The notes beneath the pieces are model-generated. The model searched no databases, had not been told where the DNA came from, and saw only the letters and a list, made by a program, of their open reading frames with translations. Both the position numbers and the translations under genes were made by a program. Below, piece by piece: positions 41,692 through 49,886 of a DNA stretch of 64,000 bases (positions within the stretch are counted from its first letter, which is position 1; every line of letters starts with the position of its first letter). Source of the stretch: JAWLHU01 sp049325315 (GTDB taxonomy: Bacteria; Bacillota; Sulfobacillia; Symbiobacteriales; Symbiobacteriaceae); NCBI GenBank assembly GCA_049325315.1, contig JBMONB010000081.1:1-64000 (forward strand), written 5' to 3'.

Positions 41692-42717
41692 GTGAAGGTC
41701 TTTGTGACGGGGGGTACCGGATTCATCGGTTCGTATGTGGTCCCGCGCCTGATCGAGTCTGGACACGAGGTTCGCTGCCTGGTACGGAGCCGTGAGCGGG
41801 CTGCGCCGCTGGAGAAGCTGGGGGTGCAGCTGGTCGAGGGTGACGTAAAGCGGCGCGACTCCTTTGCCGAGCAGGTGAAGGGGTGCGACTGGGTGATCCA
41901 CCTCGCCAGCCTCTACACCTTCTGGGAACCGGACCGGCGGGAGTACGGACGGGTCAATATCGAAGGTACACGGAATGTGATGGAGGCCTCACTGCGGGCC
42001 GAGGTCAAGAAGGTGGTCTACGTCAGTTCGATTGTGGTCTGGGGCCACATGCGCGGCCAGGAGATCACCGAGTCGACGCCGATGGGCCGGCAGAACACGG
42101 ACTACGCCCGCACCAAGTACGAGGGATACCAGGTGGCGTTGGGCCTGCACAAGCAGATGGGCCTGCCGCTGGTGACGCTCTTCCCCGCCAGCGTAGCCGG
42201 ACCCGGCAACGACCGGCCGAGCGGCGACTTCGTGCGGGATACGAGCCGGGGGAAGATCCCGGCGGTGCTCTGCCCCGACACGGTCTGCACCTACGTGGAT
42301 GTGCGGGACGTGGCGGAGGCGATCGTGCGGGCGGCGGAGAAGCCGGGGAACAGCGGGGAGCGCTACCTGGTGGGCAAGCATGTGCTCTCCATGCGGCAGC
42401 TGCACAGCCTGATCACGCAGGCGGCCGAGGTCCGACCGCCAAAGATGGTGATGCCGGGCTGGCTGGCGCTCCCGAGCGCCGCCTCGCTGACGGTGCTGGC
42501 CAATCTCACGAAGCATCCGCCCCGCTTGGGGCTCTCCCTGGACCTGGTGCGCACGCTGCGCTCAAACCTGCGGTTCGCCAGCGACAAGGCGGAGCGGGAA
42601 CTGGGGATCCGCTATACCCCCATCGAGCGGTCCATCGCCGACGAGGTCGCCTGGCACCTGGGCCACACCCAGCACCGGGAAGAGGTTCGTCCTCGCACCC
42701 CGGCAGGGGTCAGTTAA
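41692..42717 (+). CDS. NAD-dependent epimerase/dehydratase family protein
   Basis: 341 residues, extended SDR. The Rossmann motif VTGGTGFIGSYVVPRLIESG opens the protein; VVYVSSIVVWG and the Tyr-x3-Lys catalytic pair (YARTK, about residue 142) follow. It resembles dihydroflavonol-4-reductase/hopanoid-associated sugar epimerase-type enzymes. The substrate is not predictable. GTG 41692 lies six bases after GGGAGGTG. It stands alone between terminators. Confidence 0.9.
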   Translation: MKVFVTGGTGFIGSYVVPRLIESGHEVRCLVRSRERAAPLEKLGVQLVEGDVKRRDSFAEQVKGCDWVIHLASLYTFWEPDRREYGRVNIEGTRNVMEASLRAEVKKVVYVSSIVVWGHMRGQEITESTPMGRQNTDYARTKYEGYQVALGLHKQMGLPLVTLFPASVAGPGNDRPSGDFVRDTSRGKIPAVLCPDTVCTYVDVRDVAEAIVRAAEKPGNSGERYLVGKHVLSMRQLHSLITQAAEVRPPKMVMPGWLALPSAASLTVLANLTKHPPRLGLSLDLVRTLRSNLRFASDKAERELGIRYTPIERSIADEVAWHLGHTQHREEVRPRTPAGVS

Positions 42718-42722
42718 GCGGG

Positions 42723-42750
42723 AAGGGGCAGCGTGGAGCTGCCCCTTTTG
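42723..42750 (+). terminator. Rho-independent terminator after the epimerase gene
   Basis: AAGGGGCAGC, loop GTGGA, GCTGCCCCTT, then TTGCT. Confidence 0.85.
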
Positions 42751-42858
42751 CTAGGGCATCTGCCGGTCGAGGTTGGTCAGCAGGTCCGTCCATAACGGCG
42801 CAGGAGAATCGGCGCCGAAGGCAGAATCGTCCCAGAAATAAGAGGGGAGGGCTTGACT

Positions 42859-43632
42859 GTGAAGGTGCAGCAGCTGTTCGATCTGACCGGGAAGGTTGCC
42901 GTGGTGACGGGGGGCTCGCGGGGCCTGGGTTTCCAGATCGCACAGGGGCTGGCCGAGGCCGGGGCGCTGGTGGTGATCACCGCCCGAAAGGAGAGCGAAC
43001 TGCAGGAGGCTACGGCGAGGCTTCGGGCGGAGGGGCATGCTGTCACCCCGGTCCGCTGCGATCTGATGGAGATCGAGTCGCTGTCGGGCGTGGTGGATGG
43101 GATCGTGGCCGGCCACGGCAAGATCGATATCCTGGTCAACAATGCCGGCGCCTCCTGGGGAGCGCCCACCGAGGAGTACCCGCTGTCGGGCTGGCGCAAG
43201 GTGATGGAGACGAATGTGACCGGTCTCTTCTACTTCACCCAGGCGGTGGCGAACCATATGATCCAGCGCGGGGAGGGGGGCCGGATCATCAACCTGGCCT
43301 CGGTGGCCGGGATCAAGGGAGCCCACCCGCAGGTGCTCCAGGCGGTGGCCTACAACGCCTCCAAGGGAGCGGTGATCGCCCTGACCAAAGACCTGGCGGT
43401 CAAGTGGGCGAAGCATGGGATTACGGTGAACGCCATCGCCCCGGGCTTCTTCCCCACCAAGATGTCGCAGTTTGTCATTGCCCTGAACGAGGAGCTGATT
43501 CTGGAGCATATCCCCATGCACCGCTTCGGTGGGGACGATGACCTGAAGGGCCCGGTGCTCCTCTTCGCTTCTGACGCAGGAGCCTACATAACCGGCCAGG
43601 TGCTGGCGGTGGATGGCGGTGAGACGGCCTAG
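42859..43632 (+). CDS. SDR-family oxidoreductase
   Basis: 257 residues, classical SDR. TGGSRGLGFQIAQGLAEAG is the cofactor motif, NNAG the structural motif, and YNASKGAVIAL the catalytic Tyr-x3-Lys. It is closest in pattern to gluconate 5-dehydrogenase and 3-oxoacyl-ACP reductase types. GTG 42859 lies eight bases after GGGGAGG; TTG 42853 is too close. It is not linked to fatty acid or sugar genes, so the substrate is open. Confidence 0.9.
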   Translation: MKVQQLFDLTGKVAVVTGGSRGLGFQIAQGLAEAGALVVITARKESELQEATARLRAEGHAVTPVRCDLMEIESLSGVVDGIVAGHGKIDILVNNAGASWGAPTEEYPLSGWRKVMETNVTGLFYFTQAVANHMIQRGEGGRIINLASVAGIKGAHPQVLQAVAYNASKGAVIALTKDLAVKWAKHGITVNAIAPGFFPTKMSQFVIALNEELILEHIPMHRFGGDDDLKGPVLLFASDAGAYITGQVLAVDGGETA

Positions 43633-43705
43633 GAGCGGTCCTCAGCCTCTCGACGAACGGGGACGGGAGTGAATCGGGTGGGAACTGCTGTGCTCAGCGA
43701 TATCC

Positions 43706-43752
43706 ACAAAAAAATGGGGCCCTGCGCGAGGAGAATCGCGCAGGGCCTTCGA
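43706..43752. terminator. Bidirectional terminator between the SDR gene and lexA
   Basis: GGCCCTGCGCGA, loop GGAGAA, TCGCGCAGGGCC, a perfect 12-bp stem. On the plus strand TTCGACTTTTA follows; on the minus strand CCATTTTTTTG follows. It can end both convergent transcripts. Confidence 0.9.
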
Positions 43753-43769
43753 CTTTTATGGTAGCAGGC

Positions 43770-44390
43770 TCACTCCATCCGGCGGATCAGGCCGATCACC
43801 TTGCCGAGGATCTGGCAGTTAGGGACGATGATGGGGTCCATAAAGCGGTTCTCGGGCTGAAGGCGAATATGTCCGTGCTCCTTGTAGAAGCGCTTCACCG
43901 TGGCCTCGTCTTCGATCAGCGCCACGACGATGTCGGAGTTGCTGGCATGCTGCTGGCGGTGCACCAGCACGTAGTCGCCGTCGAGAATGCCGGCGTCGAT
44001 CATGGAGTCGCCCTGGACGGTGAGGAAGAAGAGGTTGGACTCGTCGGCCCGCACGAAGTCGGCGGGCAGGGGGAAGTGGTCCTCGATCGACTGCTCCGCC
44101 AGAATCGGCTCACCGGCGGTGACCCGACCGACCACCGGCACGGTGACGGTGCGGCGCATCGGGATGGCGCCCGAGCCGTCGAGCACCTCAATCGCCCGGG
44201 GCTTGGTGGGATCGCGGCGGATATAGCCCTTCTCCTCAAGGCGGCTCATGTGACCGTGGACCGTAGAACTGGAGCTGAGACCGATCGCCTCGCCAATCTC
44301 GCGGACTGAGGGCGGGTAACCCTTCGTACGGATCTCTTCCTTAATGAACTGCAAGATCTGGCGCTGGCGTTCGGTAAGACCGTCCGGCAT
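43770..44390 (-). CDS. lexA: SOS repressor LexA
   Basis: 206 residues. The winged-helix DNA-binding domain is at about 1-65 (LTERQRQILQFIKEEIRTKG, SVREIGEAIGLSSSSTVHGH). The Ala-Gly autocleavage site is in GRVTAGEPIL, the catalytic Ser in QGDSMIDAGI and the Lys in EATVKRFY. RecA-stimulated self-cleavage is therefore expected. ATG 44390 follows AGGGGGTG; the frame upstream crosses its own promoter and is not coding. One SOS box overlaps its -35 box, indicating autorepression. It is divergent from a yneA-like gene as in Bacillus. Confidence 0.97.
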   Translation of the reverse strand: MPDGLTERQRQILQFIKEEIRTKGYPPSVREIGEAIGLSSSSTVHGHMSRLEEKGYIRRDPTKPRAIEVLDGSGAIPMRRTVTVPVVGRVTAGEPILAEQSIEDHFPLPADFVRADESNLFFLTVQGDSMIDAGILDGDYVLVHRQQHASNSDIVVALIEDEATVKRFYKEHGHIRLQPENRFMDPIIVPNCQILGKVIGLIRRME

Positions 44391-44492
44391 GCAGTGGCAC
44401 CCCCTGTAATGAGGGCGAGACTCCCGCACACCTGGGTTGCCCCACGGTGTTTGCCCCGCCTCGTTTCCCGGAGTCATAACCCGGCTGGTTAG

Positions 44493-44520
44493 ATTGTACC
44501 ATAAGGTGGCCGCCCTGCAA
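44493..44520 (-). promoter_or_regulatory. lexA promoter
   Basis: On the minus strand: TTGCAG (44520-44515) and TACAAT (44498-44493), spacing 16. The -35 box overlaps the edge of the SOS box at 44518-44531. Confidence 0.7.
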
Positions 44521-44531
44521 ACGCCTGTTCG
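44518..44531. promoter_or_regulatory. LexA-binding (SOS) box 1
   Basis: CAAACGCCTGTTCG, one mismatch from the Firmicutes consensus CGAAC-N4-GTTCG. It overlaps the lexA -35 box. Confidence 0.75.
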
Positions 44532-44550
44532 AAGAATTTGATCAGAGGAC

Positions 44551-44579
44551 TTGACTCGAACATTCATTCGTGATACGCT
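44551..44579 (+). promoter_or_regulatory. Promoter of the yneA-like gene
   Basis: TTGACT at 44551-44556 and an extended -10 TGATACGCT at 44571-44579, spacing 17. SOS box 2 fills the spacer. Confidence 0.6.
44557..44570. promoter_or_regulatory. LexA-binding (SOS) box 2
   Basis: CGAACATTCATTCG, one mismatch from CGAAC-N4-GTTCG. It lies exactly between the -35 and -10 boxes of the yneA-like gene. Confidence 0.75.
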
Positions 44580-44584
44580 GGGAC

Positions 44585-44598
44585 CGAACAAGTGTTCT
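44585..44598. promoter_or_regulatory. LexA-binding (SOS) box 3
   Basis: CGAACAAGTGTTCT, one mismatch from consensus, at the expected transcription start of the yneA-like gene. Confidence 0.75.
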
Positions 44599-44616
44599 AA
44601 CGGAGGAGGATTCACC

Positions 44617-45012
44617 ATGGCCGCACACGCTGTACAGCACTCCCTTCGGACCGATCAACCGGTCCGTACCATAAAGCTGACCCGCCCCGCCCGCCGGCGC
44701 TCCCGCAAGGCGGTCCGCCGGGCCCGCACCCTGGCTGTTCTCTTCGTGCTGCTGGTGGCGGCCCTGGTGCTGGTGCTCTTCCCCCGGTCGGTACATACCC
44801 AGTCTCACAGTTCCGTAACCACCGGGGTTGAGTATATTGTCGCCCCCGGCGACACCCTGTGGGAGATTGCCGCCCGCCACGCCGGCCGCAAAGATGTGCG
44901 GGAGGTCATCTACCTGATCGAGCAGGCCAATGAGCTGAAGTCCTCGGCCATTCAGCCCGGGCAGGTTCTGTTTATCCCGACGGTCGACGGGAATCCGCTG
45001 GCGGGGAGGTAG
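44617..45012 (+). CDS. yneA: YneA-like SOS cell-division inhibitor with LysM domain
   Basis: 131 residues: a basic cytoplasmic N-terminus (ARRRSRKAVRRAR), one membrane helix (about 38-56), and an extracellular LysM domain at about 72-125 (YIVAPGDTLWEIAARHAG, IQPGQVLFIP). This is the YneA layout; YneA blocks septum formation during the SOS response. Its divergent position from lexA and the SOS boxes in its promoter support the name. ATG 44617 follows CGGAGGAGG. The N-terminal tail is longer than in Bacillus YneA. Confidence 0.88.
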   Translation: MAAHAVQHSLRTDQPVRTIKLTRPARRRSRKAVRRARTLAVLFVLLVAALVLVLFPRSVHTQSHSSVTTGVEYIVAPGDTLWEIAARHAGRKDVREVIYLIEQANELKSSAIQPGQVLFIPTVDGNPLAGR

Positions 45013-45017
45013 TCGAG

Positions 45018-45335
45018 ATGGCGGTACTGGTACAGACCTTTCAAGCCTCGCTGCCGCTCGACCTTTTCACCCGGCTGCATCGGATTCGCCGGCGGTACGC
45101 CGCCGTGCTGCAGGCCGCCGCTGCCGGCGACTTCTCCAACGAGGGTGAGCTGCATACCGTGAGCCGGGTGCTTGGCCATCTGCTGGCCAAGGAGGCCCGG
45201 AAGGAACCACACGAGCGGGGTGGGCTTCGCATGCTCGACATCTCGCTGGCGGTCGACAGCTACTTCCCCGAGCTGCGCAGTTGGAACCAGCAGGCGGCGC
45301 TGCGGTATCGCCCGCCCGGGGCGATTGCCAGGTAG
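45018..45335 (+). CDS. Unknown 105-residue protein, probably SOS-regulated
   Basis: Starts five bases after the yneA-like gene, with GGGGAGG upstream, so it is almost certainly in the same SOS transcript. The sequence is soluble and mostly helical (DLFTRLHRIRRRYAAVLQAA, then VSRVLGHLLAKEARKEPHER), with no cysteine and no membrane helix. I recognise no domain. In Bacillus the next gene after yneA encodes the resolvase-like YneB, which this does not resemble. Confidence 0.75.
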   Translation: MAVLVQTFQASLPLDLFTRLHRIRRRYAAVLQAAAAGDFSNEGELHTVSRVLGHLLAKEARKEPHERGGLRMLDISLAVDSYFPELRSWNQQAALRYRPPGAIAR

Positions 45336-45360
45336 TCCCGGCGAGTATTCACATCTGTGT

Positions 45361-45407
45361 ACTAGGGTCTGCGCCCTCCGGCGCGGACCCTAGTCTGTTA
45401 TTTTTCC
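45361..45407 (+). terminator. Terminator of the yneA operon
   Basis: ACTAGGGTC-T-GCGCC, loop CTCC, GGCGC-G-GACCCTAGT, then CTGTTATTTTTCC. Confidence 0.9.
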
Positions 45408-45423
45408 TAAAACGGCGGCTGGA

Positions 45424-45454
45424 TTGACCTACGTAGGCAACGCTCTGGTATAAT
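45424..45454 (+). promoter_or_regulatory. Promoter of the cytochrome c maturation operon
   Basis: TTGACC at 45424-45429 and a perfect TATAAT at 45449-45454 with the extended TGG element; spacing 19. A leader of about 95 bases follows, with a hairpin GAAAGGGTC/GACCCTT near 45480-45505. Confidence 0.7.
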
Positions 45455-45558
45455 AAGACGGGTCTTGATGCCACTGTACCCGAAAGGGTCTTCTGACCCT
45501 TGCAGGTATCTATATGCATAACTGAAGCGACTGTATGGTAGGGTGAGGTGAGTGAGGC

Positions 45559-46197
45559 GTGATTTGCCCGGAATGTGGCACGTCGATGGAGAAAAAGGCA
45601 CGCTTCTGTCACCAGTGCGGCTGGGACTCAAGGCTTGCTGCTGCCGGTAAGGGCGCCTCGACAGCAGGGCAGCGACCAACCTGGAAGCGGTGGGTCACCG
45701 GGGTCTCGCTCGGGGTGGCGTCCCTTCTGGTTCTGCTTCTGATGCTGATTCCGCGCACCGGCGCCGACACGATGCTGCGGGTTGGCGAGCCGGCGCCCGA
45801 TTTTGAATTGACTACCCTGGAAGGCGAAACGGTGAAGCTGTCGGCCCTGCGGGGAAAGCCGGTGGTGGTCAACTTCTGGGCCACCTGGTGCACCCCGTGC
45901 CGCAAGGAGATGCCTCACTTTCAGGAGGTCGTGGACAAGTACGGGGAACAGGGGCTCCTGCTTTACGGGATCAACGTGGGCGAGTCCAAGGTGGCTGTTG
46001 CTGATTTTCGGGACCGGGTGGGGGTCCGGTTTCCGCTGATGATCGATGCGGATGAATCGGTGCAGACGGCCTACAAGATCCTGCCGCTGCCCGCCACCTT
46101 CTTTATCGATCGGGAGGGCGTCATCCGTGGGGTGTACCAGTTCCAGATGTCACTGCCCCAGATTGAGGATGAAGTAAAGCGCCTCATCGCGCGGTAG
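45559..46197 (+). CDS. resA: Zinc-ribbon/thioredoxin-fold protein, ResA-like
   Basis: 212 residues. The first 22 residues form a zinc ribbon (CPECG...CHQCG), facing the cytoplasm. A membrane helix (about 45-64) is followed by an extracytoplasmic TlpA/ResA thioredoxin domain with VNFWATWCTPCRKEMPHF; the active site is CTPC. ResA keeps apocytochrome c haem-binding cysteines reduced, using electrons from CcdA. The ribbon head is not part of standard ResA. Start GTG 45559. ccdA follows 15 bases later. Confidence 0.9.
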   Translation: MICPECGTSMEKKARFCHQCGWDSRLAAAGKGASTAGQRPTWKRWVTGVSLGVASLLVLLLMLIPRTGADTMLRVGEPAPDFELTTLEGETVKLSALRGKPVVVNFWATWCTPCRKEMPHFQEVVDKYGEQGLLLYGINVGESKVAVADFRDRVGVRFPLMIDADESVQTAYKILPLPATFFIDREGVIRGVYQFQMSLPQIEDEVKRLIAR

Positions 46198-46212
46198 AAG
46201 GAGACGATCTTC

Positions 46213-46929
46213 ATGGAATCCGCCCCCAACCTCTTCCTTGCCTTTGGCGCAGGGGTTCTCTCCTTCCTGACCCCCTGCTGCCTGCCGATCTATCCGTCGT
46301 TCCTCAGCTACGTGACCGGCGTCTCCATGGACGAGATCTCAGCCGGAACCCGGGCTGCCCGGAGCCGGGTGCTGAAGCACAGCCTCGCCTTCTTCGTCGG
46401 CTTTTCCGCCATCTACGTCGCCCTTGGCCTGACCGCCAGCGCCCTGGGCTCCTTCTTCTACTCCAGCCGGGGCTGGCTCCCCATCGCCGGCGGCATCTTC
46501 GTCGTGCTGATGGGCCTCACGATGCTGGGGGTCCGGATTCCCGTGCTCTCCCGGTTTATGATGCGGGACACCCGTGTCCAGGTGGCCAACCGGCCTGAGG
46601 GCTACCTGGGCACCGTGCTGGTGGGCTTCGCCTTCGCGGCGGGCTGGACGCCCTGCATCGGCCCGATTCTCGGCGCGGTGCTGGCCCTGGCGGCCAACAA
46701 CCCGGGAACCGGTGGTCTTCTGCTCCTGGCCTACTCGATCGGCTTTGCCATTCCCTTCATCGCCCTGGCCTACGGGCTGGGCTCGGTGCGCAAGCTCTCC
46801 AGGTACTCCATCTGGGTGGAGCGGGTCGGCGGCGGCCTCATGGTGCTGATGGGCATCTTGCTGGCCACCGGCTACATGGAGCGCATGTCCGCCTGGCTGA
46901 TTGAGGTGACGGGCTTCGCCGGGTTCTAA
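46213..46929 (+). CDS. ccdA: Cytochrome c biogenesis protein CcdA
   Basis: 238 residues with six membrane helices, the DsbD transmembrane-domain family. It carries reducing power from cytoplasmic thioredoxin to ResA. The two redox cysteines are visible: LTPCCLPIYPSF in helix 1 and GWTPCIGPILGA in helix 4, each in the Pro-Cys context typical of CcdA. ATG 46213 follows GAAGGAG. Confidence 0.95.
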   Translation: MESAPNLFLAFGAGVLSFLTPCCLPIYPSFLSYVTGVSMDEISAGTRAARSRVLKHSLAFFVGFSAIYVALGLTASALGSFFYSSRGWLPIAGGIFVVLMGLTMLGVRIPVLSRFMMRDTRVQVANRPEGYLGTVLVGFAFAAGWTPCIGPILGAVLALAANNPGTGGLLLLAYSIGFAIPFIALAYGLGSVRKLSRYSIWVERVGGGLMVLMGILLATGYMERMSAWLIEVTGFAGF

Positions 46930-46942
46930 ATCTAAGTGAGAG

Positions 46943-47028
46943 GGGGGCGGGCGCCGCCCCCATCGCACCTCTCCCCCGCCTTTAGGGGGTCCCGTCGCTG
47001 GTCGTGACGCCATGTCGTCACAACCAGC
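46943..47028 (+). other. Two hairpins between ccdA and resB
   Basis: GGGGGCGG, loop GCG, CCGCCCCC at 46943-46961, and a 13-bp stem with one mismatch (GCTGGT-GTGACG with CGTCAC-ACCAGC) at 46997-47028. Neither has a T tract. They could stabilise or process the mRNA between the two halves of the operon. Confidence 0.5.
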
Positions 47029-47061
47029 TCTGAATTAAGAGAGTGAGGGAGGTTTCTCTCG

Positions 47062-48552
47062 TTGGCCGTCTCGAAATGTCCCGGGTGCGGCGCTGCCGTG
47101 CCCGAGGGGGGGAACTTCTGCCCGAAATGCGGCCTGGCCCTGGGCGACCGGGAGCGGCCGCGGCAGGGGCCTAACCCCTGGGTTGAGTTCCTCGACCGGG
47201 CCTGGGACTTCTTCGCATCCACTAAGGTGGCTGCCTGGCTGATCGTGCTGATCGCCATCGCCTCCATCGCCGGCTCCCTGATCGAGCAGGAGTCGCTTTA
47301 CCAGGACTGGCGGCCGCCCTATCTCTATTATCCTGCACGTTACGGCGAATTTTGGGGCAACCTGTACATGAAGCTGGGTCTGACCCATGCTTATAGTTCC
47401 ATCTGGTACGCTGCTCTCGTGTTAATGATCGTGCTCAGCCTGATTATCTGCTCGCTGCAGCGGCTGATTCCGCTGCACCGGACGCTGACCCGGCCCCAGG
47501 TGTGGAAGCTCCCGCACTTCCTGAAGCGGCAGGAGGTGGTGGTGGAGGTCGAGATGGACCTGGCCACCGCCGAGGACAAGCTCAGGCGGGCGGGCTACAA
47601 GCTCCTGAAGGACCGGGAATGTGTCTACGGCGACAAGGGGCGGCTCAGCCGCTACGGGCCGTATGTCATTCACATCGGCCTGTTGGTGGTCTGCTTTGCC
47701 GCTTTTGCCAAGGGGCTGCCGGGGTGGGATGAGACCCGCGATGTCTGGGTGCCCGACGGGCAGACGGTGAAGGTGCCTGAGACCGATTTTGCGATCACCA
47801 ACCACAAGTTCACCATGGATCTTTACGAGAACGGCATGCCCTCCCGCTTCGCCACCGATGCCTCGATTATGGTGGGGGAGCAGGAGGTCAAGCGGCAGGT
47901 GATCGAGGTGAACAAGCCCCTGAGCTACGGGGGCTGGGATATCTACCAGGCCTCCTGGCGGGAGGAGCCGGGCGTCGCGCGTCTGCGGGTCATGGACGCC
48001 GGCACCGGCAAGCCGATGGGGCAGATTCAGTTTGACCTGCGTGAGGTGGAGTCGGAGTACCCGGTGGCGGGTACCAACCTGAAGCTGGTGGTCCGCTCCT
48101 ACCTGCACGACTTTGTGGTCGACCCGGAGACGAACCAGCCGACCAACGCCTCCTTTGAGGTGCGCAACCCGGTACTGCTCGGAGAGTTTGTCACCGCAAA
48201 CGAAGAGAAGCTGGTGGGGCGGGTCGCCCTGATGATCCTCGGCAAGACCCCGCCGGTCTACGAGGGGCCGGTCTTTCTGGAGGTCGAGAAGGTGGAGAAC
48301 CGCTGGTACACAGCGCTCAAGCTCCACCAGGACAAGACGGTGCCCTACATGTTTTCCGGCCTGGGGATCGTTCTGCTGGGCAACGTGATCACCTTCTTTA
48401 TCTTCCATTGGCAGGTCTGGGTCCGTGAGGAGAATGGGAGACTCCTCATCGGCGCCCGTTCCTATAAGAACAAGTTCGGCTTAAAGCAGGAGATGAAGCG
48501 CCTCTTTGGCGCACCCCATGGGGAGGGGACGACACAACATGACACCGCCTAA
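47062..48552 (+). CDS. resB: Zinc-ribbon ResB/Ccs1 cytochrome c synthase subunit
   Basis: 496 residues. An N-terminal zinc ribbon (CPGCG...CPKCG, about 6-24) precedes the ResB domain: membrane helices at about 50-75, 115-135 and 200-220, a large extracytoplasmic domain, and a last helix at about 435-455. ResB with ResC forms the System II haem handling and ligation complex. The IEQESLYQDWRPPYLYY region is the haem-adjacent conserved segment of the family. TTG 47062 follows GGGAGG. It overlaps resC by 14 bases. Confidence 0.93.
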   Translation: MAVSKCPGCGAAVPEGGNFCPKCGLALGDRERPRQGPNPWVEFLDRAWDFFASTKVAAWLIVLIAIASIAGSLIEQESLYQDWRPPYLYYPARYGEFWGNLYMKLGLTHAYSSIWYAALVLMIVLSLIICSLQRLIPLHRTLTRPQVWKLPHFLKRQEVVVEVEMDLATAEDKLRRAGYKLLKDRECVYGDKGRLSRYGPYVIHIGLLVVCFAAFAKGLPGWDETRDVWVPDGQTVKVPETDFAITNHKFTMDLYENGMPSRFATDASIMVGEQEVKRQVIEVNKPLSYGGWDIYQASWREEPGVARLRVMDAGTGKPMGQIQFDLREVESEYPVAGTNLKLVVRSYLHDFVVDPETNQPTNASFEVRNPVLLGEFVTANEEKLVGRVALMILGKTPPVYEGPVFLEVEKVENRWYTALKLHQDKTVPYMFSGLGIVLLGNVITFFIFHWQVWVREENGRLLIGARSYKNKFGLKQEMKRLFGAPHGEGTTQHDTA

Positions 48553-49834
48553 TGAGACCCTGCTCTCGGTCAGCCAGTGGCTGCTTTTCGGGACCTTTGC
48601 CAGCTACCTGGCTGCCACGCTGCTCTATGTTTCGGGCGTCATTGGCTCCCGGATTTCGCACGGCGAGAAGTTTGCCCGGAACGGGCGCTGGGGGACCTAT
48701 GCTAACACGCTGGGCGTGGTGCTGCACGGGGCTGCGATTCTGACCCGGTGGCAGGGGGCCGGTCACTGGCCGACCTCGAACATGTATGAGTTCATCGGCT
48801 TCATGGCCTTTACCAGCATGCTGGCCTTCCTGGTGATTCACCGCATGTACCAGATGTACGCTGTTGGCGCCCTGGTCGCGCCGATCGGCGTCTTCCTGCT
48901 GGCCTACTCGTACGTCTTTCCGCCGAAGGTTGCGCCCCTGGTGCCGGCGCTCAAGTCGTACTGGCTGCCGTTGCACGTCTCCATGGCTGCGCTGGGCGAG
49001 GGCTTCTTTGCGGTCGCCTTCGGCGCCTCGCTGATGTACCTGCTTCGTGTGCGGGGCATCGAACTGGCCCGGGCCGACGCAGCGGCGGGGGCCGTGGCGG
49101 CATCGGCCGGCGCCGCGGCCTGGCCTGCCGGGTCGGAGAACGAGAGCGCTGAGCAGCGGTGGGAACGGGTCTGGGGCGTCCGCCTCATGGAGGCGCTCTT
49201 CTACCTGATCCTGGTGATGGTCGGCTTCACCCTGCTGGCCCTCACGCTGCGCTACACCGGCTTCCAGTGGATCTTTGAGGGCGCGACCTACCACCTCCCG
49301 CCGTTGATTGGCCCCACCGGGTCGGTGATCGGCGAGAAGGGAGCGCTCTTCGGCTTCATTCCGATGCCCCTGGTGGCCGCCCCGATCGGCTGGAAGGGGA
49401 AGCACTGGAACACCCTGCTCTACTCCCTGGCGCTGGGTGGGATTCTCTACTGGTTCATCCGTGGCCTGATCACCCGTGGCCGGATCGGCGATGCCCTGGC
49501 CCGCCGGGTCGGCGGCGACCCCGAACTGCTGGACGAGATCAGCTACCGGGCGGTGGCGATCGGCTACCCGATCTTCACCCTGGGCGGCCTGATCTTTGCC
49601 ATGCTCTGGGCGAAGGAGGCCTGGGGGCGCTACTGGTTCTTCGACCCGAAGGAGACCTGGGCGCTGATCGCCTGGCTGGTCTACTCGGCCTACCTGCACT
49701 TCCGGATCACCAAGGGCTGGGAGGGCCGGAAGTCGGCCTGGATCGCCGTGCTGGGCTTTGGCGTGACCCTCTTCACCCTGGTGGGCGTCAACCTCCTGAT
49801 CGTCGGCCTGCACTCCTACGCCGGCGGCGACTAA
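48539..49834 (+). CDS. resC: Cytochrome c synthase subunit ResC/CcsA
   Basis: 431 residues with eight or more membrane helices. The tryptophan-rich haem-binding region is WGRYWFFDPKETWALIAWLV; the usual motif has WGWDPKETW, so one Trp is Phe here. Flanking histidines are visible in the membrane loops (RWQGAGHWPTSNMYEF and near LPLHVSMAALGEG). ATG 48539 lies inside the end of resB, behind GGGGAGGGG. A terminator follows. Together with resA, ccdA and resB it is a complete System II set. Confidence 0.93.
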   Translation: MTPPNETLLSVSQWLLFGTFASYLAATLLYVSGVIGSRISHGEKFARNGRWGTYANTLGVVLHGAAILTRWQGAGHWPTSNMYEFIGFMAFTSMLAFLVIHRMYQMYAVGALVAPIGVFLLAYSYVFPPKVAPLVPALKSYWLPLHVSMAALGEGFFAVAFGASLMYLLRVRGIELARADAAAGAVAASAGAAAWPAGSENESAEQRWERVWGVRLMEALFYLILVMVGFTLLALTLRYTGFQWIFEGATYHLPPLIGPTGSVIGEKGALFGFIPMPLVAAPIGWKGKHWNTLLYSLALGGILYWFIRGLITRGRIGDALARRVGGDPELLDEISYRAVAIGYPIFTLGGLIFAMLWAKEAWGRYWFFDPKETWALIAWLVYSAYLHFRITKGWEGRKSAWIAVLGFGVTLFTLVGVNLLIVGLHSYAGGD

Positions 49835-49850
49835 CCCACGCAAACAAAAG

Positions 49851-49883
49851 ACGGCTCGCCTGATGATCAGGCGGGCCGTTTTC
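49851..49883 (+). terminator. Terminator of the cytochrome c maturation operon
   Basis: ACGGC-T-CGCCTGA, loop TGA, TCAGGCG-G-GCCGT, then TTTCG. Confidence 0.85.
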
Positions 49884-49886
49884 GCG

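Noticed and set aside
44391..44618. 76-residue N-terminal extension of LexA
   Set aside because: It would run through the lexA promoter and SOS box; normal LexA starts at the ATG at 44390.
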